From assembly GCA_022695795.1 (NCBI GenBank), contig MU404177.1:53075-117074 (forward strand): 64,000 nucleotides of DNA, in the 5' to 3' direction. Origin of the DNA: Biscogniauxia marginata. Taxonomy: Eukaryota; Ascomycota; Sordariomycetes; Xylariales; Xylariaceae. The stretch's first letter is position 1. Each line of letters starts with the position of its first letter. Both the position numbers and the translations under genes were made by a program. Below the pieces are notes generated by a model. It saw only the letters and a list, made by a program, of their open reading frames with translations. It did not search any database and was not told the DNA's origin. Below, in pieces: positions 21,833-31,301 of this stretch.

Positions 21833-23432
21833 CTAAAATGTATCGTCTAGGATATTCTGGTTCATCTTGACCACCGTAGGGCTATACTCGGACGAGTCCT
21901 CGGGCGCCGCGCCAGCTGTGATGAGGATGTCGTCTACGATGCGCTTGCTTGCTTCTCGTGCTATACATAGATTATATTATCAGCATTACGCTATTTTCGC
22001 ACTACAACTGCACACAACCCAGCACCACACTCCTATAATGGAAAGGGGGGTCGAAATATCACGCAAGGGAACGGTCAAGAAATAAGAGATCCTACCTGGG
22101 GTTTGCATGAGCTTACTCGGCGGCAGCGCAAACTGGATCGTCTTTGGTGGGCTCATTCCGCCAAACATGCCTCCCATTTCATCATCTTCGTCGCTCTCCC
22201 ATGTGATCTCATCCAGATCCCTCCGCGTTCCCCGTGATGCAAGCCCCTTACCGTTATCCCTCGCTTCGGCGAATATATCCCTCTTCTTGGCCGTGGCAGG
22301 CGTCTGCACGCTGACGCCCGGGGTCGTCGGCCCAGCGGCACCACGTCCGCGTAATCGCACGGGAGACATGTACAAATCGCTCCGCAGCTTCGGTACCGCC
22401 ATCTCTGGCGAGCTCATTGGGCTGTCAGCCCACAGTGCCCGACGCGTCTTATCCTCCTTGTCCTCTAGCGCCGCGGCGGCGGCGGTAGTAGCTCGGCCTT
22501 TTGCGGGAGAGCGACCGCGGGGGACAGTTTTATGCGGCGTGGCTTGCAGGCGGTAATTCTTGTCTAGCACGCGATGGAGCAGGAGGTCCTTCGGTTTGTG
22601 GGCCGCGGACTGCTCGTCCGTCGGCTCCTCAAGTAGGGACGACGAGCGTGGCGTCATGGACATATCGGGGAGACGGCCATCAGCTGCGTAAGCAGGCAGT
22701 TCTATCAACTCATCGTCTTCATTGGCGAGCAGATCATCCTTAAAGACCGCGTTCTCGCCTTTGATTTCGCGCCGCAGTGCATCATAAGGGGACTTGAAGC
22801 CGGCGAACTGCGGACGCAGGGACTTGGTTGCAGGTGGACGAGGCGTGCTACCTGTCATGGAGTCGACATCATCGTCATCGTCATCGAGGAGTAGCGACTC
22901 GTGCTGTGGCCGTTGTTCTTCTGCTTCTTGTTCCTGCTCCTGTTTCACAGCTGTCTTGTCTGCTTGCACCGTCGTGTTTCCGTAGTCGGTTTCTGTGTCG
23001 TCGAGAGCCGTGTCCTCAAGCCCGGTCGTCCCATCTTCTCCTTCTACGAGCTCTTCGTATCCGGAAAGAGACACATTGGCGGACGCCTCGAAGAATTGCT
23101 TCCAGAACTGTGGTGTCCAGGAAAGTCAGTGACATGTGCGCGAATGGCGTTGGGTAGGACAGCTGTCTGAACAGACCTTCGAAGCTTCCCACACGTTCTT
23201 TGAATGCTCGCCATACTGCTCTACGAGAGGTAGAATGCTGGTCGTCACTATGCGATGGGCCTTGCTGAAGTTGCGGTCGATTTCTGCGATACCCGAATTA
23301 GTAAATATCCCTTCGTAGACCGAAAGTTGCAGTTGGTATACCTTGTAAAGTCAAAGTGATTGACTGCTCGAGCTTCTCCAATTCCTCAGTCAAAGTTAGG
23401 CTCCTGCCTGATGGCGGCCCCGGTCGAGACAT
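21833..23432 (-). CDS. ASK1: DASH/Dam1 kinetochore complex subunit Ask1
   Basis: Four exons, 23432-23342, 23283-23177, 23107-22096 and 21960-21833, give 445 residues; introns are 58, 69 and 135 bp. The N-terminal Ask1 domain is LTLTEELEKLEQSITLTLQEIDRNFSKAHRIV and continues to EHSKNVWEASKFWKQFF. The middle is acidic and disordered with many Ser/Thr-Pro sites (SPEMAVP, SPVRLRG, TPGVSV), likely Cdk targets. The C-terminus EYSPTVVKMNQNILDDTF is the conserved tail. Ask1 is part of the ring that couples kinetochores to microtubule plus ends. Donor GTCTGT of intron 2 is weak, but frame and conservation support it. Confidence 0.93.
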
Positions 23433-23771
23433 AGCTGCGGAGGTGTTGTTGACATGAAGATGCAGCGAGGATAGATTTCCTACCCAGTGGAGAGCACTAT
23501 TTTAAGTACCTTACCTCAGGTACCTACATACCCTACCTACCTCATACACAGTTGGAAAGTACCTGGTATCTGTATGTGTCGTCTTTACTCTGGGGCGCGT
23601 GTTCTCCCACGCGATGCGGGGTTCCCCCCTGTGGGTTACTGTACCACAGACCCCGCTGCCTCTTTTATTAGTGAGCTTTGTTAAAGGTTTATTCACCTCA
23701 CCAGGTAGGTTACCGTCTTAGGCTCGCAACTTTAATGTTTATAATATAATATTATAAAAAGTTTAAATATA
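23433..23771. promoter_or_regulatory. ASK1 upstream region
   Basis: 339 bp carrying a dense run of TACCTCAGGTACCTACATACCCTACC-like words (23511-23541) and a sharp fall into AT-rich DNA from about 23730. No gene recognised. Confidence 0.4.
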
Positions 23772-24597
23772 ACGTACCACACAAGCGAGTAGACGAAACA
23801 AGCTCGCGGACGAAATAGTTTCTTATATAAAATCGACTTTTTTGAAAATTCATAACTTTACACGTAAAAATCGAAAAATTCTCGAATCTTTTTTTTTAGT
23901 TATATAACTATATAATATAATTAAAATAAAATTCCAAAAAAATTAATATTAAAAAACACGAAAAAAAAAACGCGTAAAAACTAAAATTATAATAAAACGT
24001 ATAAACCTTTTTACGTATTTCTTTATATATTTCACTTTTTATTTTTTTTTTTGGAATTTTATTTTAATTAAACTATATAATTATATAACTAGAAAAAAAG
24101 GTCCGAGATTTTTCCGATTTTTATATATAAAGTTATGAATTTTCGAAAAAGTCGATTTTATATAAAAAACCATTTATAACAAACCTCCTTATATGTTCTT
24201 AGTTAGTTAACTTTATAAGTAAGTACATACTAAGTTTTCTTAATTTAAAAGTAATAATAAGTCGAGGTTGATTTAAGAGATTTATTATACTTAGTTTATT
24301 AAAAAGATTTCAAGGTATTTTCATTATAATATTAAAAAGTAATTATAATTTTAAATTAATAATTAAAGAACTAAAATGAATAACTAAATATATATAAGAA
24401 ATTCGATTTTATTTATACTTATTTTTTTATGGAGTAATGCCTATTATTCTCCTTAATTCTCAAGAGTCTAACAGAGAATTCTTTTTAAAGTCATATGACC
24501 TTAAATCACATGACTCCCCTCATTCTTTCTACCCTTGTTAGTTCGTAACACCATTTTGTTCGCGAGCTTGTTTTGTTTACTCGCTTATATGGTATGT
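23772..24597. mobile_element. Palindromic TA-flanked MITE, copy 2, split by a solo LTR
   Basis: It starts ACGTACCACACAAGCGAG and its reverse complement starts ACATACCATATAAGCGAG, with TA on both sides (23770-23771, 24598-24599). Without the inserted LTR and its duplicated 5 bp it is 445 bp. The interior shares the copy-1 words (TTTCTTATATAAAATCGACT, AATTCATAACTTT). The outer 45 bp instead match the terminal repeat of the large DNA transposon at 6668-16579 (GAGTAAA-AAAACAAG), which links the two. RIP-type transitions separate the arms. Confidence 0.85.
24175..24550 (-). mobile_element. Solo LTR of the gypsy family (inside MITE copy 2)
   Basis: 376 bp, closely matching the LTRs at 8116 and 15029 over the full length and in the same orientation. 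It is flanked by the 5-bp duplication CCATT (24170-24174, 24551-24555). Its first bases read TATAACAAACC where the family has TGTGACGAACC, a RIP pattern. No internal sequence remains, so it is a product of LTR-LTR recombination. Confidence 0.9.
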
Positions 24598-24790
24598 TAA
24601 TTATAATAATAACTTTTTATAAATATAAAATTAAAAAGTATATAAAATAAGGTTTAAATAAGTTTACCCCTTTATTTATTTAAAGTAAGTAAAAAGCTTT
24701 TTATATATAAATGTTAATTATTTTTATTAAAATAAACATAGTTATATAACCTCTTTTATAAAGAGATTCATTATTTATAATTATAAATAC

Positions 24791-25181
24791 TGTTATAACC
24801 TTGTTTAGTCAGGTGATTTAAGTTACGTGACCCTGGATCAGCGATCTCGCTATCTTAGTAAGATCACAAGATTAATAAAGATCTCGTTGTCTTTATAAGA
24901 TCACTAGATCTCGTGAAAGAATTTTAAACAGTAAAAAATATAAAAAGAATAAGGTTTCTTTACATATTTAGTTATTTATTCTAGTTTTTTAGCTATTAAT
25001 TTAAGATTATAATTGCTTTTTAATATTATAATAAGAGTATTATGAAATCTTTTTAATAAATAAGGTATTATAAATCTTTTAAATTAACTTTAATTTATTA
25101 TTACTTTTAAAATAAGAAAAACTTAATATGTATTTACTTATAAAGTTAGTTAATTAGGAATATATAAAGAGATTCGTTATA
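24791..25181 (+). mobile_element. Divergent solo LTR of the same gypsy family, opposite orientation
   Basis: 391 bp starting TGTTATAACCTTG, with the 5-bp duplication AATAC (24786-24790, 25182-25186). Its 3' two thirds align with the reverse complement of the other LTRs (ending AAAGAGATTCGTTATA). The promoter-proximal third differs: it has repeated GATCTCG/TAAGATCAC units in place of the TATAAAAGGG region. Confidence 0.85.
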
Positions 25182-25186
25182 AATAC

Positions 25187-25895
25187 CTTTATTTATAATA
25201 TAACTTTATAATAATTATAACTTTAATTTAATAACACGAGATAAATAAGTTTAATAATTTATAATATTAAAATTTTTATATTTAATTTTATATTTTAAAA
25301 ATTAAATAATTATTTATTTTATTAAATATTTAGTTTTTTAATATAATATTTTATTAATAAATAAAACGAGGTTTTATATAAACTCGAAAAATTTTAATAG
25401 TTATATAATATAAGGTACTTATATATTTCCAGTATATAAAAAGGTCGTTTTTTTTATAACCTTTTAAATAAATAGTTCCTTCTTTAAATAACTTAATATA
25501 TATCGTCTCACTTTATTACTTTTTATAATTATTACTATTTACTTTTATTTATATATATACTTATTAATAAATTCGAAATTAAATTATATATAAAAAATAA
25601 AAGTTTATAAATTTTATATATAAACTTTTATCTTTTTATATATTTAAAATTAAAACTTATAAAAAGACCTTTATAATTTTATTTACATTTTAATATTTAA
25701 AGTTAAAATGAAATTTAAAGTATGTTTAAAATATTTATATTTTATTTATTTTTACACTTGCTTGCCCCTCTTCACTCGCGTCTATTGCTATGTATCTCCG
25801 ATGGAAAAAAAAAAAACCGCTATATTTATTCGGCCGTCATATTTGGAACTGTCTGTATTGGGGGTATCATTTATAAGTTATAAGAATTGCAAATA
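25187..25895. other. RIPped AT-rich DNA downstream of the gamma-tubulin complex gene
   Basis: Over 80% A+T to about 25760, then normal. No coding sequence can be read. Confidence 0.5.
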
Positions 25896-28790
25896 TCAAG
25901 TCCTCGAAGGAGGATGATAGTGACCTGACATGTCCAACCTGATCAGCAACCTTTCAATCGTATTCTCCTCCTTCAAGTCATCACCACCAGTCTTCCTGTC
26001 ATCATTGAACATGTCCCTCTTCGTTTCCTTACTCCCATACCCCCCTCTCTCATTAAGACTGCGACATACCGCTATGAAGACGTCCACCTTCTTCTTAAAT
26101 GAGTCATAAAGTCCTCTAATCAACACATTACTGGCGTTGCCTTCAACCTTGCCAGAAGTTTCCAACCGCGCCTGGTGCGAGAACTTGATAATCAGGTTAA
26201 ATATCTCTTCGAGAAGCTTCATAACAGGCTGTTGTCGTTTCCTTAACAGCAACCCATGCATCATATGATCCAGCAGCCGCTCATGTTCCTCACGCAACTC
26301 GTCCGGACTCGGAACCTGGGTTGCCGGTGAATTCAGGTCATCTTTCAGTAAATTTGACTCTACGCCATAAAGCCATTTCTCAAACTGTCGCCAAGGTGTC
26401 TCAATACTTGTTTCAAAGAAGTAGGTGCTGATACTTGTAATAAAGTGTTGCGCCTCGAACCGGAACCGTAGCCATGAGTTACCTACGGGACGGTGCTCAT
26501 TCATGCTTGTGGAGGTGTCCCGGCAAAGTTGGCCCACGACGTACAGCAGCCGAAGGATGCGAAGTAGCAACTTGAAGATCTTGTCGTACTTTATTAAAAC
26601 CATCGGCGTGATGACTGGTGAAAGGGGTGCCGGAGGCTTGTATGAAAGCCGTAGGAAATCCAGTGCTTCTAGCGAGTTTGGGTCTAAGCACTTGTCGATT
26701 TCTTCTGGTGATAAGTCTCGTACGGCAAAACTAAGGTCACCTGGAAGACTCTGGCCCTCCGTTGTAGCGAAAGTCGCCTCGGATGACGATGGTGGAATGT
26801 AGCTCTCGTTAAGAACACCCATCAATGCGAGTCGAAGTTCTGAGCTTGCCGGCGGCCAGCTGTCTCTCCCGCCTAGTCGAAGGCCCATAGTACCGCCGTT
26901 TCGCGCAAGACCGGCTTGACGCTCGGTTGTCTCAAGGTCGGGATCAAATAGTGCATGGGATAGTCGACTACAAAAGAAGCCGTTCCCCAGCAGCTGGAAT
27001 TCTTTCTGCACACGAAGATGCTCCCGTAGCCCATGTACGCGGAAAAGTAATCTCATGTACTCTCGATTGATCACACGTGCTTGGGCAGCCACGAGGGGGC
27101 CGAACGAATGCAATGGGATTAGCGACCAATGTGGAGTGAAATTAGCGGCAGTTCCTTCGGATGGATTACTGTCCTCGAACAGACGGTCTCGTAGCAAACT
27201 TGACAGGCTATCCTCCTTAGTAGCAAGCATGGGTGCTCCATCTAGCACTTTGATTGACGCCGATATTCGTCCTTCAAGCTGGGCGCCCTCGCACCCGAAA
27301 AACTGAAGCCCCCCATCCTCGCGAGTTGTCTGGCTGTCGGGACCGATCACCTGCGCTGTTGGGTTGGTTTCAGGGGTCCGACCCTGGATCTTTTCCAGCA
27401 GGCGCCTTTCGTAGCTTTTGACTCCTACTTGGAATTCTTCAATAGATACCCAATCAAAATGCCACCGAAGGGGAGGCGGACAGCTTGATGCAATGGTCTC
27501 TGCATGACAAAGCGGATGATCCGGGTGGTGAGCTTGCAGCATTCGTAGGTTTCTGCCCGCCTCAAACATGACCAATGCTAGGTCAATCTTTATGAAAGTC
27601 GGCATGCAGTTCTGGTCGAGCACATAATCAAGATACTCTACCTCAAATCCTGACTCGTCAGCGGTAGTAATATTCTCAACCCTTACGAATCCCTTTCCTG
27701 GTCGTTCTTTTGTGAGACGGATCCCTTCTTCAGCTCTGACCCCTATCCATCTTTCCGCTAAGTCAGTCCAAGGTTCGGAGACCCTACACAACACCTCACG
27801 CATGGCGACACCCAGCAAGGAATCGCCCTGCGCTAGAGCCTGGGTTTCTTCAAATATAAGCGAGAGTGTTTCCTCGTCAGTTCTATCCCGGGATAATTTG
27901 GAAACTAGGAGTCTGAAATAAGCCAGAATAGACCGAACGGGCTGGACTAATGACTGGAATTGCAAAAGGGATCGTACTCGACTGCCGCGATCGCCGAGGT
28001 GCGTCTGAATGGCGAGCAGTACAACGTCGATAGCCTGCGCCAATGCAACCCTAACAGCACTTGGGTGCGTCCTATATGTATACTGAACATGGGCCGAGAG
28101 GAAACGAGTGGCCGTCCCGCATTCAAGACAACGGTCCTGGAGTCCTCGTAATACCTGGGAGGAGTATCCTGATACTCTGATATTGTCGAGGTCCGGGATG
28201 AAACAGGCTTTCTTGTCGTCCCAGACGAAGAAGACAGAGCTCCTGCCAAGGGAAAGAGCCAGCAATGCTGCGAGGTACGGGCTGGTCTGAACTACGTGGT
28301 GAACTGTGTTTCGAATACTAAGGGGGTCCTCTTCTGATATGAGCGTGGCGTCATAGACTGCAGGGCTAGCTTCTGTGATGAAATGTGTCCCGGATGGAGG
28401 GAGGTCCGGAATAGAGAAGCCATCCCACGCTTTGAGACCGGTACCCACGGCAGGCGGTGATTCTTCTGTCCAGCTCAATGCGTCGGCAAAGAAATCGAAG
28501 TCGGGCAGTACGATATCATGGAGCGTCTTGGGGACTGGGGACTTATCACCACGATCTTCGGTTTCGTTGCCATGGGTATCTATGGAGCGCAGAGAGGCAG
28601 GCAACCCAAAGAGTCCGTCGACATCGACATTCATAGGCTTGGGGCGGATGGAGTCCTCTGGTGGTTTTATTGAGGGGTCGAGGTTGATATTGAAAAGGGG
28701 GTTGCCAGGGTTCTGGGACAGGTCTAGCCACCCAGATGACCGGTCGAAGTCAGGAAAGGCAAAGACATCGGCAGGGTATTCGTCTGCCAT
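25896..28790 (-). CDS. Gamma-tubulin complex component, Spc97/Spc98 family (GCP5/GCP6-like)
   Basis: One open frame; first ATG at 28790, giving 964 residues (MADEYPADVFAFPDF). The frame stays open upstream to 28868 without an ATG, so a further 5' exon is possible but not needed. N-terminal GCP region: NTVHHVVQTSPYLAALLALSLGRSSVFF. C-terminal GCP domain: EYMRLLFRVHGLREHLRVQKEFQLLGNGFFCSRLSHALFDP. Such proteins assemble gamma-tubulin rings at the spindle pole body and nucleate microtubules. The long insert-rich middle and the size favour a GCP5/6-type subunit over Spc97 or Spc98; this is a judgement, not a proof. It is head-to-head with EAF7. Confidence 0.82.
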   Translation of the reverse strand: MADEYPADVFAFPDFDRSSGWLDLSQNPGNPLFNINLDPSIKPPEDSIRPKPMNVDVDGLFGLPASLRSIDTHGNETEDRGDKSPVPKTLHDIVLPDFDFFADALSWTEESPPAVGTGLKAWDGFSIPDLPPSGTHFITEASPAVYDATLISEEDPLSIRNTVHHVVQTSPYLAALLALSLGRSSVFFVWDDKKACFIPDLDNIRVSGYSSQVLRGLQDRCLECGTATRFLSAHVQYTYRTHPSAVRVALAQAIDVVLLAIQTHLGDRGSRVRSLLQFQSLVQPVRSILAYFRLLVSKLSRDRTDEETLSLIFEETQALAQGDSLLGVAMREVLCRVSEPWTDLAERWIGVRAEEGIRLTKERPGKGFVRVENITTADESGFEVEYLDYVLDQNCMPTFIKIDLALVMFEAGRNLRMLQAHHPDHPLCHAETIASSCPPPLRWHFDWVSIEEFQVGVKSYERRLLEKIQGRTPETNPTAQVIGPDSQTTREDGGLQFFGCEGAQLEGRISASIKVLDGAPMLATKEDSLSSLLRDRLFEDSNPSEGTAANFTPHWSLIPLHSFGPLVAAQARVINREYMRLLFRVHGLREHLRVQKEFQLLGNGFFCSRLSHALFDPDLETTERQAGLARNGGTMGLRLGGRDSWPPASSELRLALMGVLNESYIPPSSSEATFATTEGQSLPGDLSFAVRDLSPEEIDKCLDPNSLEALDFLRLSYKPPAPLSPVITPMVLIKYDKIFKLLLRILRLLYVVGQLCRDTSTSMNEHRPVGNSWLRFRFEAQHFITSISTYFFETSIETPWRQFEKWLYGVESNLLKDDLNSPATQVPSPDELREEHERLLDHMMHGLLLRKRQQPVMKLLEEIFNLIIKFSHQARLETSGKVEGNASNVLIRGLYDSFKKKVDVFIAVCRSLNERGGYGSKETKRDMFNDDRKTGGDDLKEENTIERLLIRLDMSGHYHPPSRT

Positions 28791-29249
28791 TTCTTTTTGC
28801 AGAAGTGGGAATGGCCGAACCTCTACAGGCTTCGATTTATATCTAGCGGGTACATATTGTGCTTTCAAATGTCTGCGTCCGGTATATACCTACCTACACA
28901 GGCACATGTCGATGTAAAGGTTGTGGGTAGGTAGAAGCGTCCATGCAACAGGGAAGTATCCAACATGAAAAGAAAGAAGCTTAGGTAGGTAGGTTAAAAT
29001 GGGGGAGGTCCACTAGCGGGAGTGGACTACACTATAAATATCCCCTGTAAGTGCATAGGTAGGTACCTAAGGTACCTATGTACCTACATACTCAAGGCTT
29101 GGCAACCCCAGTCCATAGGAAGATGCACCAAGAAGCTAATGTGGGTAATTCTGTACCTAAGGTACCTCCATACCTAAACCTTTAAATTCATGTTGCAAAG
29201 CTTTGCCTATGAATCGTCATTACACCTACCTACCATCTACCCATTCACC
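28791..29249. promoter_or_regulatory. Shared divergent promoter, gamma-tubulin complex gene / EAF7
   Basis: 459 bp between two start codons. It is crowded with palindromic TAGGTACCTA/ACCTAAGGTACC words (28886-28895, 28980-28995, 29056-29090, 29153-29175). The regulatory role is inferred from position only. Confidence 0.5.
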
Positions 29250-30301
29250 ATGCCGCCGAAACGAAAGTCCAAGGCCGCCGAGGTCTCTACACCCAAGGCC
29301 TCCGCGACGCCCACCCGCCACGACGATTCGATGGACGTCGACACGCCCCAAGCTTCCGAGACTCCGCGAGCTGCCGACACGCCCACCACCTCCAAGCCTA
29401 GTCACCCTCCCGCGTCTGAGATCCTCGATAACCTCTGGACCGAGGATCAGATGGCCTCGCTCTTCAAGGCCATCATCAGATGGAAGCCCTCGGGTAGGTT
29501 CCCGCCCCCCGTCATTCCGCATCCCGACCCTCTGACACGTTCCTCTAAGGCGTCCACAAGCACTTCCGCATGATTGCTATTTCCGAGCACCTGCGCAACC
29601 ACGGCTTCGATCCGGACGTCGAGACGCACACTCGCATGCCTGGCATATGGAAGCAGCTGCGCCTATTCTATAACATGGATGCTATTGATGAGGGTGACAA
29701 CGCCTTTGACTACCCAGGGGAAGTTCTGGAGGAAAAGTACAAATGCTTCGACCTGCCCGCGAACGAGTTCCATGACCAGATGTGGGCTCGCGCTATGGCC
29801 GAGACAGGCGACGAGGCAGTGTCGCCCGCGGGCAACGATGGAAGAGACGATGGCGGCGGCGGTAGCGGCGGTAGGAAGATGCGGAAACGGAAGCGCGGCG
29901 GGGATGCCGACGGTGCCAGCGTTGCTGGTAGCAGTACGGCCAAGACGCGGCGATCTAGCACGGTCGATGACACGGACCAGGACACCACTGCTCCCAGTAG
30001 CCCGGCGAGCAAGACTGCCAGGAACACGAGAAGTCTCAAACGAGCGGCTGCCAAGGCCGTAGCCCACAGCCGGGAGCGGCGAGCACGCACCGATAGCGAC
30101 CGCGACGATGACGAGGAAGTTGAGGATGACGAGGAAGACCAGGAAGGCGAGGACGACGACGAAGGGGAAGGGGAAGAAAATAGCGACAATGAGAATGAAG
30201 AGGCAGAAGTCCCTGCGACTAGATCTGGCCGCAGTGCCCCCGCTACGCGAGGTAGACGCCGTGCCCGCAGTCGAGCCAAGGGAGGTCGCAAAAAGGGCTA
30301 A
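29250..30301 (+). CDS. EAF7: NuA4 histone acetyltransferase subunit Eaf7
   Basis: Exons 29250-29493 and 29550-30301 give 331 residues. The 56-bp intron (GTAGGT ... acceptor AAG) joins FKAIIRWKPSG to VHKHFRMIAISEHLRNHG, the Eaf7/MRGBP core. That core spans about residues 58-160 and ends EEKYKCFDLPANEFH. The N-terminus is basic with repeated TP motifs. The C-terminal half is low complexity: Lys/Arg-rich, then a long Asp/Glu run (DDDEEVEDDEEDQEGEDD), then an Arg-rich tail. Eaf7 belongs to the NuA4 subcomplex that links to Eaf3/MRG15. The AAG acceptor is uncommon, but no CAG or TAG nearby keeps the frame. Confidence 0.92.
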
Positions 30302-31301
30302 CCTGTCGGTTGCGGCCTTGGACGGTTTTATTTTCTATCGCACTCTCTCAACTCCTGCTGCACCAATAAGGTGTTTCTGCAGGTAGGTCAACCCAACACA
30401 AAACATGCTTCCCAGGCTTAAGCTTGCGTGGTCTGATGGTAGGCGTTATGTCCTAGAGCAAGGAATCAACTCTCCTCCTCGATACTACGGGAAGACCTAT
30501 TCGAGATATTTTTCCAAGAAGCGGCCATATATGCTTCAGTATTCATGGATGTCAGGCGCAAGTGGTAGGGATAACGGTAGAGGCTACCTAGGTAGTTATC
30601 CCTTTTTTAGTCAGGAGATACCCGTTTCCTTTCTTTTCACGGGGTCAGTATGATTACTTTTTTTGTTGACCTTCATCAGACCTTCTGGAGATCATTTTTG
30701 TATTCGTAGGTAGGTAAACATGTTCATCTGCTTCAACGTCGATGTAACGTCGTGAAGGAAAAAATCAACAACTTTGCGTTCAAAGGCCATATGAAACTAT
30801 TTTACTAGGAAACTTCTTCCGATCTGTTTTTCTTTTCCCTTTTCTTTCTTCCTTTTTCGCGCCCCGTGTTTTCCCTTTCCTGTCTAGTTAGGGTGTATAG
30901 CAGGTTTACCCGGAAGGAAGAGATGAATGCTAATGGACAAGTTAATGTAGATAGATCTAGAATATACTCCTTTCTCCCTCCGTCAAGTCTGATAGGGCCA
31001 TAGATCCCTACGCAACTATTCTGTACGAGAGAAAAAAAAAACAGTAGGAAAAGTTCGCTACAACCCACCCCGATTCCGATCTCAGATCCTAGTATCTAGG
31101 AGGAAAAAGAGGAAATCTTGAATACACGTGTATGCCCGCCTAACTGGTATCCAGCCAACTAGGAAAAGCCCTTTAAACTAACGCGGGTAACGCAGAAAGA
31201 TCATTAGCATTAGGAAAATAAACATCATCATTACTTCCCCTTTTCCCGCTCCATGTTACCTCACTCCTTCTCCCCGATGATGATATCTAACCACGAAACA
31301 G
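30302..31301. other. Intergenic between two converging genes
   Basis: 1.0 kb between the 3' ends of EAF7 and the kelch-type gene. Pyrimidine-rich stretch at 30829-30870; otherwise unremarkable. No gene or RNA seen. Confidence 0.4.

Noticed and set aside
25896..28868. 990-residue version of the gamma-tubulin complex protein
   Set aside because: The extra 26 codons lack an ATG (first codon TTG); the nuclear gene should start at 28790 unless an unseen 5' exon exists.
29226..30291. Long antisense frames opposite EAF7 (for example 29710-30291, minus)
   Set aside because: Shadow frames of GC-rich, low-complexity coding sequence; Ser-run translations mirror the Asp/Glu run.
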